Assembly: GCA_035502655.1 (NCBI GenBank)
Contig: DATJUF010000255.1
Location: 1 to 12,272, forward strand
From: DATJUF01 sp035502655
GTDB lineage: Bacteria > Desulfobacterota > Binatia > Binatales > Binataceae
Direction of reading: 5' to 3'
DNA: 12,272 nucleotides
Part shown: positions 7,376 to 12,272 of the stretch, piece after piece
Position numbering within the stretch: the stretch's first letter is position 1
Layout of the letters: every line of letters begins with the position of its first letter
The notes under the pieces: generated by a model
What the model was told of the DNA's origin: nothing
What the model saw: the letters and a program-made list of their open reading frames with translations, nothing else
Databases searched by the model: none
Position numbers and translations under genes: made by a program

Positions 7376-8023
7376 ATGGAAATTCGCAACATTATTCTCG
7401 CTCGTTCTGTTCAAGCTATCAAAACGGCTGGTGGGACCGTGGGGTATCTTCCAGACATTGTTAAAGAGATAAAGGCAAAGTACGGATTTTTGTCTGCGCC
7501 AAAGGAAGAAGACCTTGTACCATCTGATTCGCCCAAAGGCGCAGAATTTAAGCATGGTAAATTGATAGTCGATGAAAGGACAATTGTTATTGATCGTTTC
7601 GCTATTTTTAATGACGGACTAGTCGTGGATACGGCATCGTCTACGGATGATACAGACCTGTTCTTGGATGATCTTGCTCAATGGGCTAAGACTGCTATTC
7701 CGAAAGTAAGTTCATCTGGGCCTCGATATTATGTGAGCCAAATTGAAGTAAAAATGAAGCCGCTTGAAGCCTATGTACCAAGCTTTAGACCGGCTGGAGA
7801 AAAAGTTACAGCTCTACTTAGTACCTACGGCATTAACGTGCCGCGGTACGAAGTTAGTTCCGTCCATTTGTTCTTTGATCAATTGGGAAGGATTCCACCG
7901 CAACCTGGTCAATTCTTTTTCGAAAGAAGAGCGAACATCCCTTACGACGATAACGTGTGGTTTTCCCAAGCTCCTGTAAAAACCACCGATCACGTCGCGT
8001 TATTGAAAGGATTTGAAAAGTAG
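7376..8023 (+). CDS. Unrecognised 215-aa protein, third gene of the XRE module
   Basis: I do not recognise this protein and assign no function. It is a soluble alpha/beta-looking protein without signal peptide or membrane segment. Its regions are an N-terminal helix pair (about 8-36), a short beta-rich region with KLIVDERTIVIDRFAIFNDGLVVDT (62-86), an acidic helix DDTDLFLDDLAQWAK (91-105), a strand YYVSQIEVKM (118-127), and a C-terminal block QFFFERRANIPYDDNVWFSQAP (179-200) followed by TTDHVALLKGFE. That last block, with paired Arg, Asn and a closing HVALLKGFE, has the look of a conserved motif. It starts 9 nt after the XRE gene, with GAAGAG at 7365-7370 only 5 nt before ATG 7376, so it is almost certainly co-expressed. 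Its AT-rich composition (20 G/C in the 60 bases 7561-7620, against 43 in 5941-6000 of hldE) matches the other two genes and suggests the trio arrived together. A third toxin-antitoxin component or a defence effector is possible but unsupported. Confidence 0.75.
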   Translation: MEIRNIILARSVQAIKTAGGTVGYLPDIVKEIKAKYGFLSAPKEEDLVPSDSPKGAEFKHGKLIVDERTIVIDRFAIFNDGLVVDTASSTDDTDLFLDDLAQWAKTAIPKVSSSGPRYYVSQIEVKMKPLEAYVPSFRPAGEKVTALLSTYGINVPRYEVSSVHLFFDQLGRIPPQPGQFFFERRANIPYDDNVWFSQAPVKTTDHVALLKGFEK

Positions 8024-8062
8024 GAGAAATACGGGCGGTTTGTGCAGGTGCTTCTGGCGTTA

Positions 8063-9721
8063 TTAGGAGCGGAGGCGGCCGCGGGCGTAGCCGATGATCC
8101 GATTAAGTTCCGGAATGCCCATCCACCAGGCCATCCCAAGGTAGACGGCACCGTAAACCGGAATGACGGCCAGGCCGGTCAGGCGCGGACCGGCGTGAAT
8201 CGAGAATTTGATGGCGACAGCAGCGGCAGAGGCAGTCAAAGCCATCAGCCATAGCCGCGCCAGGTAGGGACGCGGCAAACCGGTCCATCCGAGGCGCCGA
8301 TTGAGACTCCATCGTAGCAGGCTGAACTCGACCCAGGCGGCGAGGCCGGCTGAAGTGGTAAGGCCAGCGACACCCCATTTCGGCGCAATGCCAAGGAGCG
8401 GTGGCAGCGGGATCGCGCAAAGATAGCCGAGGATCAGGGTCAGGGTCACGCGGATGATGGCGAATTTGAGCGGCGTCCGAGTGTCGGACAGGGCGTAGAA
8501 GGAGGAGTTATAGAGGCGGCCCATCGTGGCGGCGAGAAGGCCGACCGCCGAGCCCGCCAGCACGCCCCATACGTAGCGCACGTCGGCGTGGCTGAATCTG
8601 CCGGACTGGAAAAGCAGGCCGACGATGACGTCGCCGATGAAGAGAAAAGCGGCGGCGGACGGCACGACCATAAAGGAGATTTGCCGGAGGCCGGAGTTGA
8701 GGCGGGCGCGGAGGGCGTCGGCGGTACGCTCCTTGCCTGCTGCGGCCGCGCGGGACATCGTGGGGAGTTCGGCGGCGGCGACGGACATCCCGAAGAGGCT
8801 GATCGGGAGAAGATAGAGGATTTGGGCGTAGTTAATCGCGGCGACGGCGCCGGTCGGGAGCAGGCTTGCAAGCAGGTTGTCGATATAGCCGCTGACCTGG
8901 CCGACGCCGCGTCCGGCGACCACGGGCAGCAGATTATTGAAGACGACTCGAAGCTGCTCGCGCACGCGGGCAAAATGGAGCCGGATACGGCCGACTAAGG
9001 GGAGGGTTTGCGGCAGTTGAACGAGGATTTGCAGGAGGGCACCGGCCACGGCGCCACACGCGACCATCGCGGCGAGATGATCCTGCGAGCTGCGCGGTCC
9101 GAACCATACGAGGCTGGCGATAATCGCGAGATTCCAGGCGACTGGCGCGGCGTAAGAGGCGAAAAACCGATGATGGCTATTGAGGACGCCAAGGCACCAA
9201 GCTGAAATTACGAGGAGTCCGGCGCCGGGGAAGAGAATGCGTACGAGGTGGACCGTGAGTTCGCGCCGTTCGCCATGAAAGCCGGGAGCGATCGCGTCGA
9301 TCATGTAAGGTGCGGCCAATACGCCGGCGGCGACCAGGATCGCGACCGCGAGGGCCAGCATCGCACCGACGGCCCAGGCGACGAGGTCGGCGGTTTCTTG
9401 CTCGCCTTCGCTCAGGAGGCGGCTGTAAACAGGGATGAAAGAGGCTGAGAGGACGCCCTCGCCAAACAGGTTTTGCAGGATATTGGGGATGCGAAAGGCG
9501 GCTTTGAAGGCGTCGGCTGCGGCGGAATCGCCAAGGTAATGGGCAAAAATGCTCTCGCGGACCAACCCAGCGATACGGCTGAGGAGAATCCCCGCCGCGA
9601 CCAGGCCGGCCATGTTCGGCAGATAAGGAGCAACCCCAGCCGCACCTTTATTTGGCGCCACACCGGCGGAGTCAGCGCCGGCAGTTACCGGCTGCGGGTT
9701 TGGGCTGGGCGTGGTTGGCAT
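8063..9721 (-). CDS. murJ: MurJ (MviN), lipid II flippase
   Basis: This 552-aa polytopic inner-membrane protein of the MOP superfamily flips lipid II for peptidoglycan synthesis. Its length fits about 14 transmembrane segments plus a longer N-terminus. Signature residues follow family order: LLSRIAGLVRE (46-56, the two Arg equivalent to R18 and R24 of E. coli MurJ), ADAFKAAFRIPN (69-80, Asp equivalent to D39) and NLFGEGVLSASFIPVYSRLL (84-103, with the conserved Glu E88). The E. coli pair R52-R53 is replaced by Q83-N84, which I believe is common in some phyla. The first 35 residues are Pro/Ala/Gly-rich and unlike the family start. M37 (codon at 9613-9611) would give a more typical N-terminus, and neither start has a clear Shine-Dalgarno. 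It is divergent from hemW and convergent with the AT-rich insert, whose last gene ends 39 nt from its stop. Confidence 0.93.
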   Translation of the reverse strand: MPTTPSPNPQPVTAGADSAGVAPNKGAAGVAPYLPNMAGLVAAGILLSRIAGLVRESIFAHYLGDSAAADAFKAAFRIPNILQNLFGEGVLSASFIPVYSRLLSEGEQETADLVAWAVGAMLALAVAILVAAGVLAAPYMIDAIAPGFHGERRELTVHLVRILFPGAGLLVISAWCLGVLNSHHRFFASYAAPVAWNLAIIASLVWFGPRSSQDHLAAMVACGAVAGALLQILVQLPQTLPLVGRIRLHFARVREQLRVVFNNLLPVVAGRGVGQVSGYIDNLLASLLPTGAVAAINYAQILYLLPISLFGMSVAAAELPTMSRAAAAGKERTADALRARLNSGLRQISFMVVPSAAAFLFIGDVIVGLLFQSGRFSHADVRYVWGVLAGSAVGLLAATMGRLYNSSFYALSDTRTPLKFAIIRVTLTLILGYLCAIPLPPLLGIAPKWGVAGLTTSAGLAAWVEFSLLRWSLNRRLGWTGLPRPYLARLWLMALTASAAAVAIKFSIHAGPRLTGLAVIPVYGAVYLGMAWWMGIPELNRIIGYARGRLRS

Positions 9722-9842
9722 AGTTAAAAGACGTGCGGGCGGGAGTCCGCGAGATTCCCTTGGTGCGATCGCCGTCGAGTATAACGGGGGGCATGCAAGG
9801 GCGAAATAATGGTATGCTCCGGTTATTCACTCGCACGGGCTG
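9722..9842. promoter_or_regulatory. Divergent promoter region murJ/hemW
   Basis: These 121 bp separate two divergent genes and should carry promoters for both. Toward hemW, TGGTATGCT at 9810-9818 matches an extended -10 (TG-N-TATGCT) and would give a leader of about 20 nt. Toward murJ, the minus-strand TATACT (9783-9778) is a five-of-six match to a -10 box about 55 nt before the ATG. Neither has a convincing -35, so both are tentative. Confidence 0.35.
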
Positions 9843-10988
9843 ATGAGCTTCTCACTTTATATTCATATTCCTTATTGCCACTCGAAATGTCCCTACTGTG
9901 ATTTCAATTCGCATGCGGTAGCGAACTGGCCGGAGGAAAATTACGTCCAGGCGTTGTGCGCCGAGATGGCGGACCGGAGCGGGGAACCGCCATGGAGCGA
10001 TGACAGGATTCGCACGATATTTTTCGGCGGCGGGACGCCGTCGCTGTTCAGTCCAGGGTCAATCGGCAGAATAATCGAGTCGGCTGAGCGGCGGTTTGGA
10101 ATCGAGGCGGATGCCGAGATCACGCTGGAAGCGAATCCGGGGACGGTCGATTTAGCCAAGCTAAAGGGATTTCGCACGGCTGCGGTGAATCGGCTGAGCT
10201 TCGGTGCGCAATCCTTCAATCCTGCGACGCTCAAATTTCTCGGGCGAATACATGGACCGGAAGAGACGCGGATGGCGGCGCGGAGGGCCCATCAGGCGGG
10301 GTTTGAGCGGCTGAATCTCGATCTGATTTTCGCGGTGCCGGGGCAGACGCTCGATGAGGTGATGGATGATATCGGCGAAGTAGCGGCGCTCGAACCCGAT
10401 CACGTGTCGGCCTACAACCTGACGTTCGAGGAAGGTACGGCGTTCTATACGGAGTTACGGCGGGGCAGGATCAAGCCGCTGCCGAATGACGATCAGGCGG
10501 CGATGTACGCGGCAGTGAGGGAGGAGTTGCCGCGCCGAGGCTATGGGATGTACGAGATTTCCAACTATGCGAAGCTGGGGCGGGAATGCCAGCATAACTT
10601 GACCTATTGGCATGCGGAGAGTTACCTCGGACTCGGCGCGGGGGCGCATAGCTTTGCGCGGCGGGGCACGGGTGGCCGTAGGTGGTGGAATGAACGGATG
10701 CCAGCGCGCTATATCACGGCGGCGCTCGAAGGAAAGGCCGAGGTGGGACATGAGACGATCGAAGAGGCGATGGCGGCCGGGGAGTTCGTCTTTCTCAACC
10801 TGCGTTTAGCCGAAGGCTTTCGGCAGGCGGATTTTCAGCGGCGTTTTTCGCGAAGCTTCGACGAGATCTTCGGCGCACGCGCGGCGCGGCTGGCCGAAGA
10901 TGGATTGCTGGTGCGCGACGGCGATCGAATTCGGTTAAGCGATCGCGGACTCGAAATGGCGGATTCAGTCTTTGCGGAATTTCTCTAG
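9843..10988 (+). CDS. hemW: HemW, radical SAM heme chaperone
   Basis: This 381-aa radical SAM protein of the HemN/HemW group has the usual HemW length. The [4Fe-4S] motif is C12-x3-C16-x2-C19 in YIHIPYCHSKCPYCDF, and the SAM-binding glycine motif is FFGGGTPS (60-67). HNLTYW (251-256) is the HNxxYW heme-binding motif that marks HemW and is absent from the true coproporphyrinogen III dehydrogenase HemN; YEISNYA (237-243) is also typical. HemW inserts or transfers heme into cytosolic or membrane targets, and these proteins are often mislabelled as coproporphyrinogen oxidase. The C-terminal domain has the expected helical wing. ATG 9843 fits the family start, although no strong Shine-Dalgarno precedes it. 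It is the first gene of a plus-strand set with nfo and trpS. Confidence 0.93.
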   Translation: MSFSLYIHIPYCHSKCPYCDFNSHAVANWPEENYVQALCAEMADRSGEPPWSDDRIRTIFFGGGTPSLFSPGSIGRIIESAERRFGIEADAEITLEANPGTVDLAKLKGFRTAAVNRLSFGAQSFNPATLKFLGRIHGPEETRMAARRAHQAGFERLNLDLIFAVPGQTLDEVMDDIGEVAALEPDHVSAYNLTFEEGTAFYTELRRGRIKPLPNDDQAAMYAAVREELPRRGYGMYEISNYAKLGRECQHNLTYWHAESYLGLGAGAHSFARRGTGGRRWWNERMPARYITAALEGKAEVGHETIEEAMAAGEFVFLNLRLAEGFRQADFQRRFSRSFDEIFGARAARLAEDGLLVRDGDRIRLSDRGLEMADSVFAEFL

Positions 10989-11062
10989 GGATCGCCGTCG
11001 CGCAAAGTGGCGGCTCCAGCTTTCAGGTAAGATTGCGAATCAATTACGGCGGTTAGAAGTTG

Positions 11063-11965
11063 ATGACATCGAAGAATACTGGGGCATCCAAGGGCGGCCA
11101 TAAACGGCCGTTGATCGGTGCCCATATGTCGATAGCGGGCGGCGTGAGCCAGGCGCTAGTGCGAGCGCGGGATACCGGATGCGAATGCGTGCAGATTTTC
11201 ACGAAGTCGTCGCGGCAATGGGCGGCGAAACCGTATCCAAAGGAAGAGATCGAGGCGTTTAAGCGTAATTTTGGCGAGAGCGGGCTCACAATGGTCGTCG
11301 CGCATGATTCGTACCTGGTTAATATGGGCGCGCCGGACGAAAAGCTGCGCAAGAAGTCAGTCGAAGGAGTAATCGACGAGCTGGAAAGGTGCGAACAACT
11401 GGACGTGCCGTTTTTGATCGCGCATCCGGGGGCGCATGTCGGCGCGGGTGAGGAGGCGGGAATCGCGGCAATCGCACGGTCGCTCGACGAGGCGCATACG
11501 GCATGTCCCGGCTATAAGACCAAAATCGCTATCGAGATCACGGCGGGTCAAGGCAGCAATCTGGGCTTCCGCTTCGAACAGATCAAGTGGATTTACGATT
11601 TGGTGAAGGAGAACGAACGGCTGCGGCTATGCTTCGATACTGAGCATGCGTTTGCGGCTGGCTATGACCTGCGCGGTGATGAGGGCTACGACCGGACCTT
11701 CAGTGAACTCAACGAAAAGGTTGGCCTGGATCGGGTCGCCGCGTTTCATCTCAACGATTCGTTGAAGCCGTTCCATTCGCGGGTCGATCGTCATGAGCAT
11801 ATCGGGAAAGGACATATCGGGCTGGAAGTATTCCGGCGCCTGATCAATGACAAGCGCTTCGTGGGGATTCCGATGTGTCTTGAGACTGAGCCGGGCCACG
11901 AAATGAGTGAGATTGTCGAGGATATCAAAACGATGCATAGCCTGATTGACCCGAGTCTCCGATGA
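11063..11965 (+). CDS. nfo: Endonuclease IV (AP endonuclease, base-excision repair)
   Basis: This 300-aa TIM-barrel enzyme cleaves DNA 5' to abasic sites and some oxidised bases. All nine zinc ligands of E. coli Nfo can be placed with correct spacing: H81, H121, E158, D192, H195, H229, D242, H244 and E274. They sit in HDSYLVN, HPGAHVG, EITAGQG, DTEHAFAAGYD, HLNDS, RVDRHEHIGKGHIG and LETEPGHE. DTEH replaces the common DTCH; the zinc-binding D and H are kept. ATG 11063 is chosen over the in-frame TTG 11060, with AGAAG at 11055-11059 as a weak ribosome site. The N-terminal 15 residues (Lys/Gly-rich) precede the family's usual start near RPLIGAHMSIAGG. It follows hemW by 74 nt with no recognisable terminator and overlaps trpS by 4 nt. 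Confidence 0.95.
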   Translation: MTSKNTGASKGGHKRPLIGAHMSIAGGVSQALVRARDTGCECVQIFTKSSRQWAAKPYPKEEIEAFKRNFGESGLTMVVAHDSYLVNMGAPDEKLRKKSVEGVIDELERCEQLDVPFLIAHPGAHVGAGEEAGIAAIARSLDEAHTACPGYKTKIAIEITAGQGSNLGFRFEQIKWIYDLVKENERLRLCFDTEHAFAAGYDLRGDEGYDRTFSELNEKVGLDRVAAFHLNDSLKPFHSRVDRHEHIGKGHIGLEVFRRLINDKRFVGIPMCLETEPGHEMSEIVEDIKTMHSLIDPSLR

Positions 11966-12272
11966 GGAAACGTATACTCACTGGAGACCGTCCGACCGGG
12001 CCGCTTCACCTCGGCCATTATGTGGGTTCACTGCAAAATCGTGTGCGACTGCAAGATGAGTATGACACGTATGTTTTGATCGCCGACGTGCAGGCGCTCA
12101 CTGATAACTTTGAGCATCCGGAGAAACTCGCCGACAATATTTATGAGGTTGCACTGGATTATCTCGCGGCCGGACTCGATCCGGAAAAGGTCAAGTTCGT
12201 GGTGCAGTCGATGGTGCCCGAACTGACGGAACTGACTATCTATTTCATGAACCTGGTGACGGTGGCGACGCT
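11962..12272 (+). CDS. trpS: Tryptophanyl-tRNA synthetase, 5' part (cut by window end)
   Basis: The frame starting at ATG 11962 stays open to the end of the window, giving 103 complete codons. The product starts MRKRILTGDRPTGPLHLGHY and continues VGSLQNRVRLQ. This is the class I synthetase HIGH motif (HLGH, 16-19) in its TrpS form, within the TGDRPTG variant of the N-terminus rather than the SGIQPTG form of E. coli. ADVQALTDN (41-49) and the MNLVTVAT end (96-103) are also typical. The enzyme charges tRNA-Trp in the cytosol. Its ATG overlaps the nfo stop as ATGA (11962-11965) and no separate ribosome site is evident, so translation is probably coupled to nfo. The KMSKS loop and C-terminus lie outside the window. 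Confidence 0.92.
   Translation, partial: MRKRILTGDRPTGPLHLGHYVGSLQNRVRLQDEYDTYVLIADVQALTDNFEHPEKLADNIYEVALDYLAAGLDPEKVKFVVQSMVPELTELTIYFMNLVTVAT

Noticed and set aside
7997..8064. 8-bp direct repeat GCGTTATT (7997-8004 and 8057-8064) near the right edge of the AT-rich insert, considered as an integration scar
   Set aside because: One copy lies inside the third gene and no matching copy was seen at the left edge near 6293, so it does not behave like a target duplication or att pair.
8446..8973. 175-aa minus-strand frame inside murJ
   Set aside because: It is Ser/Pro/Ala-rich and out of frame with the clearly conserved MurJ, so it is a frame shadow.
1..12272. tRNA genes, CRISPR arrays, insertion sequences, integrase genes, and the GCGATCGC octamer as a cyanobacterial sign
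   Set aside because: No cloverleaf, regularly spaced repeat or transposase/integrase frame was found. GCGATCGC occurs only a few times, and GATCG-rich words are expected from this codon usage.

Overview
The window is one strand-coherent stretch of a GC-rich Gram-negative chromosome. The Gram-negative call rests on an HldE-type heptose kinase/adenylyltransferase for LPS inner core. MurJ, HemW, endonuclease IV and tryptophanyl-tRNA synthetase are ordinary housekeeping genes. Nothing here fixes the phylum. The MurJ variant (FRIPN..QNLFGEGVLSASFIPVYS) looks to me like those of Acidobacteriota, Gemmatimonadota or related uncultured lineages, but that is an impression only.

Layout: (1) Positions 1-2524 hold an MFS carrier with the signature residues of phosphate:H+ symporters, followed 37 nt later by a secreted PstS-like phosphate-binding protein; no pstC, pstA or pstB is visible. 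(2) Positions 2525-2725 are non-coding, with a short AT-rich tandem repeat. (3) Positions 2726-6292 hold a KimA-like potassium transporter and then hldE, 24 nt apart. The HldE kinase half has unusual substitutions in both PfkB signature motifs. (4) Positions 6293-8062 are a compositionally distinct, AT-richer insert between hldE and murJ. It holds three tightly packed co-directional genes: a 170-aa protein that looks like a RelE/HigB-type toxin, a 157-aa XRE-family helix-turn-helix protein overlapping it by 32 nt, and a 215-aa protein I do not recognise. A 20-bp near-perfect palindrome covers the start of the first gene, and a perfect 11-bp inverted repeat closes the second gene just before the ribosome binding site of the third. 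(5) murJ lies on the minus strand (8063-9721), diverging from hemW across a 121-bp shared promoter region. (6) hemW, nfo and a trpS cut off by the window end run on the plus strand; trpS starts in a 4-bp ATGA overlap with the nfo stop.

The best candidate for something undescribed is the three-gene insert at 6401-8023. Its layout (toxin-like gene first, DNA-binding gene second, palindrome at the operon head, different base composition) is that of an autoregulated, horizontally acquired toxin-antitoxin-like or defence module. The conserved-looking third gene, with its own intercistronic hairpin, is the part a simple two-gene system would not explain. The other regions are mostly ordinary, with smaller oddities listed under findings.
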